From contig CBDAPE010000017.1 in the NCBI GenBank assembly GCA_965198325.1, positions 699,391-763,390 of the forward strand: DNA of 64,000 nucleotides, read 5' to 3'. Made by a program: the position numbers and the translations under genes. How positions within the stretch are numbered: the first letter of the stretch is position 1; every line of letters starts with the position of its first letter. Below the pieces are notes generated by a model. It made no database searches and was not told the DNA's origin. It saw nothing but the letters and a program-made list of their open reading frames with translations. This document shows, piece after piece, positions 9,552 through 18,682 of the stretch. Origin of the DNA: CBDAPE01 sp965198325. Its GTDB lineage: Bacteria; Pseudomonadota; Alphaproteobacteria; UBA828; JAPUJA01.

Positions 9552-10322
9552 TCAGGGCTCCGCGTCGTAGGCGCCGCGGAGTTTGCGCATGCCCTTCAGC
9601 CAGCGGTCAGTGTCCGAGGTCTTGCGGCCCATGTAGTCGCGGACCTCGGGGTGGGGAAGAATGAGAAACTCTTCGCGCTCCATGGCATCGATGACGCTGC
9701 CCGCGACCTGCTCGGGCTCGATCACGCCGTCGAGGCTGGCCACGCCGCCCTCGCGGTCCCGGATCATCGCCGTGCGGACCGCTTGCGGACAGAGTACCGA
9801 GACCCGCACACCGCGATCGCCGTAAGCGATCGAAAGCCACTCGGCGAAAGCGACCGCGGCATGCTTGGTCACCGTATAGGTCGCCGAATGAACATGGCTC
9901 AGGAGCCCGGCGGCCGAGGCGGTGTTGACCAGGTAGCCCGAGCCGCGCGCGGCCATCCCGGGTGCGATGGCGCGCGCGGCGTAGACATGCGCCATGACGT
10001 TGACATCCCAGCTCTGCTGCCAAACCGCCGTGGGGCTTTCCTCGCCGCCCATACGGGCGATTCCGGCGTTGGAACAAAAAACATCAATCGGCCCGTAAGC
10101 GTCCTCCGCTGCGGCGACCAAGCGCCCGATATCGGCTTCGTTCGTCACATCGCCGACAACCGCCAGGCCGTCGATGTCGTCCGCCACCTCGCGCAAGCGG
10201 CCCTCGTCCAGGTCGGCGACTACCACAGCCTTTGCGCCCTCCCGTCTGAAGCGATGCGCCAAGGCACGGCCGATCCCGGCGGCACCGCCCGTCACCACAA
10301 CTACCTTGTCCTGAATTTTCAT
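9552..10322 (-). CDS. Short-chain dehydrogenase/reductase
   Basis: A classical 256-residue SDR. The NAD(P)-binding TGGAAGIG is at residues 11-18, SNAGIARMG stands at the NNAG position, the catalytic Ser falls in NTASAAG and the Tyr-Lys pair in YTVTKHA. An acidic Asp after the second strand (VADLDEG) suggests NAD preference. It starts 12 bases after the upstream SDR and precedes the acyl-CoA ligase, so it probably oxidises a hydroxyacyl intermediate in the same pathway. The exact substrate is not visible. Confidence 0.9.
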   Translation of the reverse strand: MKIQDKVVVVTGGAAGIGRALAHRFRREGAKAVVVADLDEGRLREVADDIDGLAVVGDVTNEADIGRLVAAAEDAYGPIDVFCSNAGIARMGGEESPTAVWQQSWDVNVMAHVYAARAIAPGMAARGSGYLVNTASAAGLLSHVHSATYTVTKHAAVAFAEWLSIAYGDRGVRVSVLCPQAVRTAMIRDREGGVASLDGVIEPEQVAGSVIDAMEREEFLILPHPEVRDYMGRKTSDTDRWLKGMRKLRGAYDAEP

Positions 10323-10334
10323 GGGCTCGACGAA

Positions 10335-11108
10335 TCAGCGACTCGGCGAGGGCACTTTGCCACGACCGCCATCGACGTCGTAGATCGCCGCCGTCACGTA
10401 GGACGCCTCGTCGGAACAGAGCCAGAGCGCCAGGACGGCTATTTCCTCGGGCTCGCCGATGCGTTTGAGCATAGAGCCGGTCTGGCCGAGTTCTTTGGCC
10501 ACCTCGATCCCGACCGAGCGTTCCCAGATGTCCGTTAAGATCAGCCCGGGGCGTAGGCAGTTCACCCGGATGCCGTGCCCGCCGAACTCGTGCGCCAGTC
10601 CCATGGTCATGGAATCGACCGCGCCCTTGGAAGACGCGTAGACGACATCGCCCGGCAGTCCGCCGTAACGGGCCGATATGGAACCGATATTGAGGATGCT
10701 CCCACCCTTGCCGCCGTGCCCGGTCGACATGCGCTTGAACGATTCGCGCGCGATCACGAGGAGGCCGAAGACGTTGACGTCGAAGAGACGCCGCGCGCCG
10801 CTCAAGTCCATATTCGGGATCGAGGTTTCGTAGTCGATCCCGGCGTTATTGACCATCGCCGAGACCGGGCCGAGCTCCTTATCCACGGTATCGAACATGC
10901 GCAGGATATCGTCCTCGCTGCCGATATCCGCCTGGACGGCGATCGCGCGTTGCCCGGCTTTCTCGATCTCCGCGACGACCTCGCGGGCGCGGTCTTCGGC
11001 CTGGCTGTAGTTGACCGCGACATCGTAGCCGCGCGCCCCGGCAGCCCGCGCGATAGCAGCACCAATGCCGCGGCTTCCGCCCGTCACGATCATGATGTTC
11101 GACGTCAT
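10335..11108 (-). CDS. Short-chain dehydrogenase/reductase (3-oxoacyl reductase-like)
   Basis: A 257-residue SDR with TGGSRGIG, NNAGIDYE, a catalytic Ser in NIGSISARYG and YASSKGAV. The C-terminal CSDEASYVTAAIYDVDGG is the usual end of FabG/glucose dehydrogenase-like members. The region after strand two reads VNYSQ rather than an acidic residue, which fits NADP use. A GGGAGAAGCAG site precedes the ATG. Its start overlaps the stop of a small upstream reading frame by ATGA, and the second SDR follows after 12 bases. Confidence 0.9.
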   Translation of the reverse strand: MTSNIMIVTGGSRGIGAAIARAAGARGYDVAVNYSQAEDRAREVVAEIEKAGQRAIAVQADIGSEDDILRMFDTVDKELGPVSAMVNNAGIDYETSIPNMDLSGARRLFDVNVFGLLVIARESFKRMSTGHGGKGGSILNIGSISARYGGLPGDVVYASSKGAVDSMTMGLAHEFGGHGIRVNCLRPGLILTDIWERSVGIEVAKELGQTGSMLKRIGEPEEIAVLALWLCSDEASYVTAAIYDVDGGRGKVPSPSR

Positions 11109-11395
11109 CTGCTTCTCCCTGAGATGATCAGTTGCGCGCCAAGGACTTCGACACAGAAACCGATGCCGGCCGGCGCGCCATGGTCGTTTTCCCCCGACGC
11201 CAAATATATTTGGACCATGTCGAGCCCTTGCCGGTCAATTCGGTTTGTGGCGCCATTGCGTGCGGCTTGGAGCGTCGCCTTGTCGATGCGCGCCGGGATA
11301 TCGGCGGGCGCGACGACATTCTCCGCGTTCGGCCGGAGTCGAAAACCAGAGACGAGCCCGGAGGACTCGGACACGGCAACCGAGATCGCTACCAC
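11105..11395 (-). CDS. Small hypothetical reading frame between M24 and SDR genes
   Basis: A 96-codon frame starting with GTG inside the stop of the M24 gene (GTGGTAG) and ending in the ATGA overlap with the SDR start. Start-stop overlaps on both sides are typical of real operon members. The protein is not recognised; its C-terminal half (MVQIYLASGEND, then GIGFCVEVLGAQLI) is moderately hydrophobic. The SDR gene has its own ribosome-binding site, so this frame is not needed for it. It could be only the spacer between two genes. Confidence 0.35.
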   Translation of the reverse strand: MVAISVAVSESSGLVSGFRLRPNAENVVAPADIPARIDKATLQAARNGATNRIDRQGLDMVQIYLASGENDHGAPAGIGFCVEVLGAQLIISGRSR

Positions 11396-12597
11396 CAGAG
11401 CATGGGCGACTTGGTAACGAGCTCGTTGGTGTCGGCACCGATGATGATGTTTTGCTCGAAGCCGACGTTCCCGGTTTCGTTCTCGAAGAAGATCTCGATG
11501 CCCAGCGTCATGTTTTCCTCGAAGATCTCGTCGTCGGTGACGAGCTTGTCGGAAATCCAGGGATGCTCCCAGAATTGTCCGATGCCGTGGCCGTGGATCG
11601 GCCAGGCTTCGCCGAGCGACCCCCGGTGCGAGCTGACCTCGCCGACCAGCTTGTCGCCGAGGCGGCCGATATCAGCGACCTTGACGCCGGGTTTGATCGC
11701 CGCGATCACCGCGTCGGTGATGCGCGCGCCGTGCTCAACGCTCTCCTTCTGGTCGGCCGAGGGCTTGCGCCCGACCACGGAGGTGCGTCCAGGATCGTAC
11801 CAATAGCCCTCATAGAGCGGGCCATAGACCCAGACATGGAACATGTCGCCGGGCTCGGGCACTTCGAGGCTGTGGCCGTAGAGCGGGTTGGTGGTGTGGT
11901 AGTGCACGCTGGGTCCGTGGGCGACGGCGACCCGCTGGGTCGTCCCGCCGCCGCGAATCACCTCGGCGGTCGCGAGCGCCGCGGCTTCGGCCTCGGATTT
12001 GCCGACCAGAAAGTTTTCCATGAACGTGTTCATCGCGCGGGTCGCGACCGCGCCGCCTTCGCGGTAGCACTCGATCTCGCGCGGGCTCTTGATCCGGCGC
12101 ACGGATTCCACGAGGTTGTCCTCTTCGCCCCATTCGATGCCGGGGGTGGCCGCCTCGATCCGCCGGGCGTGCTTGACCGGGAGGAAATCGCTGCCGACGA
12201 GCGCAACCCTGCCCTCGATCTTGCGTCGATTGAGCCCGTCAGCGACGCTCATGACCACATCGAGAAAGCCGTCGTCCCGGGTCCCGACGAACGCGGGCGA
12301 CTGGGACGCGAGCAGCTCTGGGCGGACGACCGGCTCGTCGATGTGGAGTTCGGGCAGCTCGTCGCCCTGAAAGATCAGGGCCGAGAACGAGCGGGCCTTC
12401 CAGGCGGGCGTGTCGAGTTCTCCGGTCGAGGTCTGGGAATAGTAGTTGCTCAGATAGACCATATCGGCCGAGCGGTTGTAGGTGCCGGCGGTACGCCCCC
12501 AGACGACGGCGACGTCGTAGCCGCGGCGTTTGATCTCCGCGCGGACGCGATCCCAGCGGGTCTCGTATTCTTCGTTCGGAAAATATTTGGTGAACAT
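11389..12597 (-). CDS. M24-family (pita-bread fold) hydrolase, creatinase/aminopeptidase P-like
   Basis: A 402-residue protein with the N-terminal creatinase-like domain (about residues 1-160) and the C-terminal pita-bread domain of the M24 family. Motifs include VAHGPSVHYHT, GYWYDPGRT, HGHGIGQFWEHPWI and a final EIFFEN. The first metal-ligand Asp of the usual D-x-G pattern seems to be Trp (FHVWVYGP), while the second Asp, the His and a Glu remain. It may therefore be a non-peptidase member. The ATG at 12597 was chosen because GGGGGAGAG lies just upstream; five codons before it are discarded. Confidence 0.85.
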   Translation of the reverse strand: MFTKYFPNEEYETRWDRVRAEIKRRGYDVAVVWGRTAGTYNRSADMVYLSNYYSQTSTGELDTPAWKARSFSALIFQGDELPELHIDEPVVRPELLASQSPAFVGTRDDGFLDVVMSVADGLNRRKIEGRVALVGSDFLPVKHARRIEAATPGIEWGEEDNLVESVRRIKSPREIECYREGGAVATRAMNTFMENFLVGKSEAEAAALATAEVIRGGGTTQRVAVAHGPSVHYHTTNPLYGHSLEVPEPGDMFHVWVYGPLYEGYWYDPGRTSVVGRKPSADQKESVEHGARITDAVIAAIKPGVKVADIGRLGDKLVGEVSSHRGSLGEAWPIHGHGIGQFWEHPWISDKLVTDDEIFEENMTLGIEIFFENETGNVGFEQNIIIGADTNELVTKSPMLWW

Positions 12598-12791
12598 GGC
12601 GCTCTCCCCCAAGCCACGGTTTATCGCCCGGCTCGTCGGGCCGGCCCGGTTCGAACCGGTCGGCGCGCCGCTTCCGGCAGTCTATCGCAGGCCAGGGAGC
12701 GAGGCCAGACGGTTGAGACGCGCGGCGCCGGGCGCTTTCTATTGACCGGGGGAGGTGCGCTCCCTAAGTTGAGCCGCACCCTACCAGGAGC

Positions 12792-12867
12792 GGGCCCGTA
12801 GCTCAGTTGGTAGAGCATCTGACTTTTAATCAGACGGTCGCAGGTTCGATCCCTGCCGGGCTCACCA
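12792..12867 (+). tRNA. tRNA-Lys (anticodon TTT)
   Basis: The 76-base sequence folds into a full cloverleaf. The 7-base acceptor stem (GGGCCCG with CGGGCTC, one G-T pair) is followed by a D-arm starting GCTCAGTTGG, the anticodon loop CTTTTAA with TTT at 12825-12827, and a T-arm GGTTCGATCC. Discriminator A and an encoded CCA end it. It lies between the divergent M24 and ammonium transporter genes. Antisense reading frames over it are artefacts. Confidence 0.98.
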
Positions 12868-13164
12868 ATACACGCGAAATGCCGGGATAATCGAGATCGA
12901 CGCGCCACACCGCTGCGTCCCACGGGCGAGATTCCGCTTGTCGCATGACGCCTCATGGGTTCACACTTCAACCCGTAAGGTCGTTTGGTCCCGTAGCCGC
13001 CCGGACATCAACGATCCGGGCACCGAGCGGCCGGAACGCGATCCGGCCCTTCGGCATCGAAGCCGAAAATTCCGAGCTTCGGAACCGCACGGTCCGAGAA
13101 ATTAATTGGATCAGTCTGATGCGTTTGGCGCAGCGGACGCTTGTCTCCAGCAGGGAGGAACGCC
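12868..13164. other. Intergenic stretch upstream of the ammonium transporter
   Basis: About 297 bases between the tRNA and amtB. No credible gene, no GlnK/PII gene and no convincing sigma-54 promoter was seen. The only clear element is the CAGGGAGG ribosome-binding site at 13151-13158 in front of the ATG at 13165. Confidence 0.5.
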
Positions 13165-14478
13165 ATGGCGATCCTGACACCAAGATCAATCCTCGGGTTT
13201 CTCATCATCACGCTTCTCGCCGTCGTTCCGTCGCAGGTCATGGCGGCGGACGGCGGGGCGCTTAGCAGCGGAAATACCGCCTGGATCCTGACGTCGACGG
13301 CCCTTGTGCTGTTCATGACGATGCCGGGCCTCGCTCTGTTCTACGCCGGTCTGGTAAACGCCAAGAACGTCGTTTCGGTGCTGATGCATTGTTTTGCGAT
13401 TACCTGCACCGTCTCGGTTCTCTGGCTGCTTTTCGTTTACGGCCTCGCCTTCGGCGACGGCGGCGGCGCCAACGCGGTGATTGGCGGGTTTGGAAAAGTG
13501 TTGTTCCTCGGTGTCGGATTCGACGGCATGAGCGGCGATATTCCGGAATCCGTTTTCTTCATGTTCCAGATGACCTTCGCGATCATCACCCCGGTGCTGA
13601 TCGTCGGGGCCTATCCGGAGCGCATGAAATTCACCGCCGTGTTGATGTTCAGCGCGCTCTGGCTGATCCTCGTCTACGCGCCCGTCTGCCATTGGGTGTG
13701 GGGCGGCGGATGGCTCGCCGCATTGGGCGTAATGGATTTCGCGGGCGGTCTCGTGGTCCATACCACGTGCGGGGTTTCCGCACTGGTGGTGGCCGTGATG
13801 CTGGGCAGCCGGCGAGGCGATCCTCAGGACGACCGGCCGGCGCACAATCCCGGGATGACGATGGCCGGTGCGGCGATGCTCTGGGTCGGGTGGTACGGCT
13901 TCAACGCGGGCAGCGCGCTCGCCGCCGACGGCAGCGCGGGCATGGCACTACTGGTGACCCATGTCGCCGCCGCGACGGGGGCGCTGATCTGGATGTTCGC
14001 CCAGTGGATCCACCACGGCAAACCCTCGCTCGTGGGCATCGCCACGGGGACCATCGCGGGGCTCGCCACGATCACACCGGCGTCGGGTTTCGTCGGTCCG
14101 ATCGGCGGGCTGGTCATCGGCTTCGCGGCCGGCCTCATCTGCTACATCATGGCCCATATCGTCCGTAAAGTGCTCAAGCTCGACGATTCGCTCGACGTGT
14201 TTGCCGTCCATGGCGTCGGCGGCATGCTCGGCATCATTCTGACGAGCTTCTTCGCCGCCTCTGTGCTCGGCGGCGTCGGTTACGGGCCGGAGAGCTCGGT
14301 TCTCCACCAGCTCTGGGTTCAGGCCGTCGGCGTCGGCGCGACCGCGGTGTGGGCCGGCGTGGTAACCGCCATCATCCTGACCATCGTCAAGATGATTTTG
14401 GGGTTGCGGGTGAGCGAGGCCGAGGAGACTACGGGCCTCGACATCGCACATCACGGCGAGCGCGGTTACAACCTGTAG
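13165..14478 (+). CDS. amtB: Ammonium transporter, Amt family
   Basis: A 437-residue inner-membrane channel for ammonium. An N-terminal signal peptide (cleavage likely after SQVMA) is followed by about eleven hydrophobic helices. The two pore histidines fall in CHWVWGGGW and FAVHGVGGMLG, and the family signatures FYAGLVNAKN, HTTCGVSALV and WYGFNAGSAL are all visible. Length is normal. The usual partner glnK is not next to it. Its 3' end faces the pentapeptide gene across a terminator-like hairpin. Confidence 0.95.
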   Translation: MAILTPRSILGFLIITLLAVVPSQVMAADGGALSSGNTAWILTSTALVLFMTMPGLALFYAGLVNAKNVVSVLMHCFAITCTVSVLWLLFVYGLAFGDGGGANAVIGGFGKVLFLGVGFDGMSGDIPESVFFMFQMTFAIITPVLIVGAYPERMKFTAVLMFSALWLILVYAPVCHWVWGGGWLAALGVMDFAGGLVVHTTCGVSALVVAVMLGSRRGDPQDDRPAHNPGMTMAGAAMLWVGWYGFNAGSALAADGSAGMALLVTHVAAATGALIWMFAQWIHHGKPSLVGIATGTIAGLATITPASGFVGPIGGLVIGFAAGLICYIMAHIVRKVLKLDDSLDVFAVHGVGGMLGIILTSFFAASVLGGVGYGPESSVLHQLWVQAVGVGATAVWAGVVTAIILTIVKMILGLRVSEAEETTGLDIAHHGERGYNL

Positions 14479-14535
14479 CCGGCTCGTTCGCTCGTCGTGT
14501 CCGGAGCGATCCGGGACGGCGGGAGGAATTGGAAT

Positions 14536-14563
14536 GGAGGGGCGGCTTGCGTGCCGCTCCTCC
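14536..14563. terminator. Hairpin between convergent amtB and pentapeptide gene
   Basis: Arms of 11 bases at 14536-14546 (GGAGGGGCGGC) and 14553-14563 (GCCGCTCCTCC) pair with a single G-T position around a 6-base loop. A C/T-rich stretch follows and there is no long T run, so it is a modest intrinsic terminator candidate that could serve both converging genes. Confidence 0.5.
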
Positions 14564-14617
14564 CTCTTCACGGCGGCGCGCTCAAGGACAACGATGTCCG
14601 GGGCGTGGAAACGCGGA

Positions 14618-15925
14618 TCAGGCGTTTGCGGTCTTCTCTTGCGCGTCGGCCGGCCGATAGAGCCGGGTTCCCGACAGATCGGCGCCCTCCAAGCTGGCGT
14701 CGGTAATCACCGTCTCGGTCAACTCGGCGTCCGCCAGGTGTGTCCCAGTCAGGTTGGCGCCCGTCAAATCGGCTTCGGTGAGGCAGGCACCCGAGAGATC
14801 GGCGCCACTTAGATTGGAGGGCCATTGGCGACCCGTCGGTTTGCCCTCGGCGTCGCGGATATCGGCAGGACACAATTGAGCTGTCCGCAGGCTCGCACGG
14901 CGCAGGTTGGCCTGGGAGAGATTGACGCCCCGCATCTCGGCACCGTCGAACTGGGTGCGCTCCAGGTTTGCGCCGGTCAAATCGCACAGAACGAATAATC
15001 CGCGCAAAAATCGGGATCCCTTCAGGTTCGCGCCCCGCAAGCTGGCGCCACTCAGGTCCAGGGCCGAAAACTCGACGCCGCTCAAATCGCGCTCGTCGAG
15101 GATTGCGCGAGCTCCCTCTGCACCGCCGCTCGTAACCCAGATCTCATGCCGGCGCAGGGCCTCGCGGATCGACGGCTGGTCGGGGTCGTCGCCCCCGGCG
15201 ACATCTTCGTCTGGATCGTCCCGGATCGTCTGGGAGACCATCGCCCCCTCGAGGTTGGCCCCTTTGATGTCGGTGTTCGCCAAGTTCGTTCCCGCCATGG
15301 ATGCACTCGCGAGATTGGCTCCCTTGAGGTTGCAATTCGCAAGATTGGAGCCGTCGAGGTCGGCGTTCGCCATGTCGACGCCGGACAGGTTCGTACCCTT
15401 TAAGTTGATCTGCTTCAGTTTCGCGCCAGTCAGGACCGCGCCGCTCAAATCGGCATTCTGGATCGAAGAGCGGGCGAGCCGGGCATGGGAGAGGTTCGCG
15501 TTGCGCAGGACGACGTGATCGAGCGTGCACATCGAGAGGTCGCTAGTGATACCTTCGAGCACGCTCCTATCGTAATTCATCAGGGTCCCTTCGCGCATGT
15601 CTACGCCTTCGAGGTTGGCGGAGGTCAGATCGGCCTCGCGCAGCTTGGCGCCCCGCAAGTTGGCGCCGGAGAAATTCGCGCCGACGAGATCGCAGAACCG
15701 GAAATCGGCACCGTAAAGATCGGCCTTGGACAAGTTGATGCCGTTCAGCTTGCTGCAGGAGACGTTGGCGCCGACGAATTTCGCCATTTCGAGGTTAATG
15801 CCGACGAGATTCGAGCCCTTGAGGTCCTGGTTGGTGAAATCGGCGCACTTGCCCTGACCGTTGTCGCGCAGCCAGCGTTGGTGCTCAAGAATGGCCGTAG
15901 CGATCTCGTCACGGTCCAAGGTCAT
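14618..15925 (-). CDS. Pentapeptide-repeat protein
   Basis: A 435-residue protein made almost wholly of A(D/N)LxX five-residue repeats, which fold as a right-handed quadrilateral beta-helix. It has two blocks. The first follows an N-terminal EHQRWLRDNG segment. The second follows a matching RHEIWVTSGGAEG segment near residue 250, so the protein looks like an internal duplication of a short helical cap plus a helix barrel. No signal peptide or membrane segment is seen. Function is unknown; family members include gyrase-protecting proteins, but nothing here points to that. Confidence 0.93.
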   Translation of the reverse strand: MTLDRDEIATAILEHQRWLRDNGQGKCADFTNQDLKGSNLVGINLEMAKFVGANVSCSKLNGINLSKADLYGADFRFCDLVGANFSGANLRGAKLREADLTSANLEGVDMREGTLMNYDRSVLEGITSDLSMCTLDHVVLRNANLSHARLARSSIQNADLSGAVLTGAKLKQINLKGTNLSGVDMANADLDGSNLANCNLKGANLASASMAGTNLANTDIKGANLEGAMVSQTIRDDPDEDVAGGDDPDQPSIREALRRHEIWVTSGGAEGARAILDERDLSGVEFSALDLSGASLRGANLKGSRFLRGLFVLCDLTGANLERTQFDGAEMRGVNLSQANLRRASLRTAQLCPADIRDAEGKPTGRQWPSNLSGADLSGACLTEADLTGANLTGTHLADAELTETVITDASLEGADLSGTRLYRPADAQEKTANA

Positions 15926-16081
15926 GGCTTGTTCATTTCAATCCTCGGTGATCAGGGATCCCGAAGGCGGGTCCCTTGCCGTTGCCCATGCGCCTGGGGG
16001 CATTCGAAGGGCAGTTGACAACCCCCTATTCAAATCTTCAGGGGCAACTCTCCTGTGTGACGTTATTTGGTAAATATTTGG

Positions 16082-17734
16082 TTAGGCTGCGGGCTCCGCC
16101 GTGGCCGGGTAGACAGGTGCGTAATTGGGCCGGAGCGCCTGTTTGCCGGCGATGATATCCGCCGCTTTTTCCGCGATCATAATGACGGCCGCGTTGGTGT
16201 TGGCCGAGACGACCGCCGGCATGATCGAGGCATCCACGATCCGCAGATCGTCGATCCTGTGCACCCGGAGCGCGCTGTCGACCACTGCGTCCTCTCCGGT
16301 GCCCATTTTGCAGGTACTCGTCGGGTGATATTCGGTTTCGCCGGTGGCCCGGGCCCAGGCCAGGATTTCCGCGTCGGTTTGCACGCCGGGCCCCGGATTG
16401 AATTCGCCGCCGTCGTAGGGCACGAATGCCTCCTGGGCGAGAATGTTACGGGTTGCCCGAAAGCCGTCGACCACATCACGCCGGTCGATCTCTTCGGATA
16501 GGTAATTGAACAGGATCGACGGCGGCGTCCGTGGATCGGCAGAGTTAAGGCGGACCTGGCCACGGCTCGCGGGGCGCATCAGGTCGAAGAAGGCCTGATA
16601 GCCGTGTCCCCTGTGGGTCCGGGCGCCGCTGTAGTCGGCGGCGACCGCCATGAATGTGCATTGGATATTCGGGTGCTCCGTATCGGGACGCGTGCGGATA
16701 TAGCCACCCGCCTCCATCAGATTCGTCGCACACACACCGTCTTTTGCGAATAGCCAGCCCAGGCCGACTGCGAGCCGCCCCGCACGGGTCGTGGCCGGAT
16801 AATAGCTCACCGGCTGTTTGCACTTCACCTGGAGGCAGAAGTCCAGATGGTCCTGCAGATTGGAGCCGACACCGGGAAGATGCTGGACAGGATGGATGCC
16901 GTGCTGCTTAAGGTGATCGGCGTCTCCGATGCCCGAATGCATCAGCAGGTGGGGGGTATTGATCGTGCCTGCGCACAGGATCACCTCGCGCTCGGCCCGC
17001 ACGTCGACCCGTTCGCCGTTCCAGCTATAGTCGACGCCGATTGCCCGCTTGCCGTCGAATACAATCTGCCGGGTCAGCGCGGTCATCACCAGATCGAGGT
17101 TGGGCCGCCCGAGCGCGGGCCGCAGATAGGCGTCTGCCGCGCTCCAGCGCCGACCCTTGTGGACGGTCCGATCGACCGTGCCGAAGCCTTCCTGCCGGTA
17201 GCCGTTCAGATCTGAGGTCCCGGCGTGACCGGCCTGTCTGGTGGCTTCGAGAAAGACGTGATCTAGCGGATTGGAGAGTTTCGCGGTCGTGACCTGGAGC
17301 GGACCGGACCCGCCGCGATAATCGTCGGCGCCGCGGTCATATGTTTCGGTCTTCTGAAAGTAGGGCAGGCAATGGGCATAGGACCATTCCGGCAGGTCGT
17401 TCCTCGCCCAACCGTCGAAATCGAGAGCGTGGCCGCGAGCATGCATCATGCCATTAATCGTCGACGAGCCGCCGATCACCTTACCCCGGGGACAGGACAT
17501 CCGCCGCCCGTCCATGCCGGGTTCGGGATTGGTGTGATAGGACCAGTTGAAGCGATCATTCTGCAGGGCCCAGGACAGGCCAGCCGGGATCCGGAGCATC
17601 AGGGCTCGGTCGGGCCCGCCGGCCTCGAGGAGAAGAACGGATATCCGGGGATCTTCAGTGATCCGGTTGGCGATAACGCAGCCCGCCGAACCAGCTCCGA
17701 CGATGATGTAATCGAAGGTCGTCGGGTTTGTCAT
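16082..17734 (-). CDS. GMC-family FAD-dependent oxidoreductase (choline dehydrogenase-like)
   Basis: A 550-residue flavoenzyme. The ADP-binding motif DYIIVGAGSAGC and LLLEAGG open the protein; the GMC signature GGSSTINGMMHARGHALDFD follows. The C-terminal active site shows YHPTSTCKMG with the catalytic His, and ends with NTNAAVIMIAEKAAD. It oxidises an alcohol, substrate unknown. The PhyH-type dioxygenase gene lies 30 bases upstream on the same strand, so the two may act on one substrate in sequence. Confidence 0.93.
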   Translation of the reverse strand: MTNPTTFDYIIVGAGSAGCVIANRITEDPRISVLLLEAGGPDRALMLRIPAGLSWALQNDRFNWSYHTNPEPGMDGRRMSCPRGKVIGGSSTINGMMHARGHALDFDGWARNDLPEWSYAHCLPYFQKTETYDRGADDYRGGSGPLQVTTAKLSNPLDHVFLEATRQAGHAGTSDLNGYRQEGFGTVDRTVHKGRRWSAADAYLRPALGRPNLDLVMTALTRQIVFDGKRAIGVDYSWNGERVDVRAEREVILCAGTINTPHLLMHSGIGDADHLKQHGIHPVQHLPGVGSNLQDHLDFCLQVKCKQPVSYYPATTRAGRLAVGLGWLFAKDGVCATNLMEAGGYIRTRPDTEHPNIQCTFMAVAADYSGARTHRGHGYQAFFDLMRPASRGQVRLNSADPRTPPSILFNYLSEEIDRRDVVDGFRATRNILAQEAFVPYDGGEFNPGPGVQTDAEILAWARATGETEYHPTSTCKMGTGEDAVVDSALRVHRIDDLRIVDASIMPAVVSANTNAAVIMIAEKAADIIAGKQALRPNYAPVYPATAEPAA

Positions 17735-17764
17735 GCGGTCAGGCCCGGCCGTCCCGGCGAGGCG

Positions 17765-18682
17765 CTAGCGGACCCGTACGAAGGTCTCGCACTCCATCGA
17801 GCCGCCATGGACCAGATTCTCGCCGCGATAAGGCGGGTCGGTCTCCTGGGGTTTGTCATCGTAGCGGACGTCGTCGCCGAACCAGTGGGTGGCGAGCGCC
17901 CGGCGCCGAGTCGAGACCAGCGAGTTGCCCGGCCCGAAGTGATGGGTGCGGTTGTGGAAGATCAGGCAGTCGCCGGGCTCCAACGGGGCGTAGACGATCT
18001 CGTGATCGCCCGGTTCCATGTGCCAGTTCGGCACACGGGGCAGATCGGGCAGGTTCGCATAATCGATTTCCGGATGCTTCTGGTTGGCGAAATGAACGGC
18101 GCGATAGGAGTGATCCCAACGGTGAGAGCCGCGAACGAAGTGCAGCACCGTCTCTATCGGCATGTGGTCGAGCGAAATCCAAAAATTGCAGGCCTGATCG
18201 CCCGAAATGGGCCAATAGGATTCGTCGTAATGCCACGGCGTGACCATGCTGGTGCCGGGTTCTTTCACCAGCATGAAATCGAAATAGAGGATGAGGCTTT
18301 CCGAGCGCATGATTCGCATCGCGTAATCGGCGACCGGAGAATCGAAGATGAATTCGCGGAACTGCTCCATGGTTTTCCACATGAAGCTGTCGTAAAAAAA
18401 TAACCCCGGCTCGCCGGGCCTGCCGATGTTGAAGACCAGATCGCCATCCAAGGCGACTTGCGGATCGGCGGTTACGCGCCCTCGCGTGCCATTCTGAATG
18501 GCGATTTCCATGCCCTCGGAGAGCCGGTCAATCCAGCGCTGTTCGAATGCGCCTCGCAGGCATGTGACGCCGTCGCGCTCGTAGGCTTGAATGGCGCTCT
18601 CGCCGGGCACACCGGGTTCGGCCGGAATAAAGGACGGCAATTCGATCAGCGGTCTCGAAGCTCTCACAGGTTCAATCGGCAT
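17765..18682 (-). CDS. Phytanoyl-CoA dioxygenase (PhyH) family protein
   Basis: A 305-residue Fe(II)/2-oxoglutarate dioxygenase. The iron-binding His and Asp are in PWHYDESYWP, the distal His in IFHNRTHHFGPGNS and the 2-oxoglutarate Arg in the following RRRALATHW. The segment VLHFVRGSHRWDHSY is typical of the family. The ATG at 18682 lacks a clear ribosome-binding site and sits beside a palindrome, so a leaderless mRNA or a nearby GTG start (fifth codon onward) is possible. It leads an operon with the GMC oxidoreductase. Confidence 0.88.
   Translation of the reverse strand: MPIEPVRASRPLIELPSFIPAEPGVPGESAIQAYERDGVTCLRGAFEQRWIDRLSEGMEIAIQNGTRGRVTADPQVALDGDLVFNIGRPGEPGLFFYDSFMWKTMEQFREFIFDSPVADYAMRIMRSESLILYFDFMLVKEPGTSMVTPWHYDESYWPISGDQACNFWISLDHMPIETVLHFVRGSHRWDHSYRAVHFANQKHPEIDYANLPDLPRVPNWHMEPGDHEIVYAPLEPGDCLIFHNRTHHFGPGNSLVSTRRRALATHWFGDDVRYDDKPQETDPPYRGENLVHGGSMECETFVRVR

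Noticed and set aside
11245..12801. A 518-codon plus-strand frame over the M24 gene.
   Set aside because: It has no domain signature, and the minus frame carries all the M24 motifs.
12621..12971. A 116-codon minus-strand frame over the tRNA-Lys gene.
   Set aside because: It reads the tRNA antisense (GRDRTCDRLIKSQM), a well-known artefact of tRNA genes, and has no other support.
12868..13164. A sigma-54 promoter in front of amtB.
   Set aside because: A TGGC and a TTG lie here, but their spacing does not fit the -24/-12 rule.
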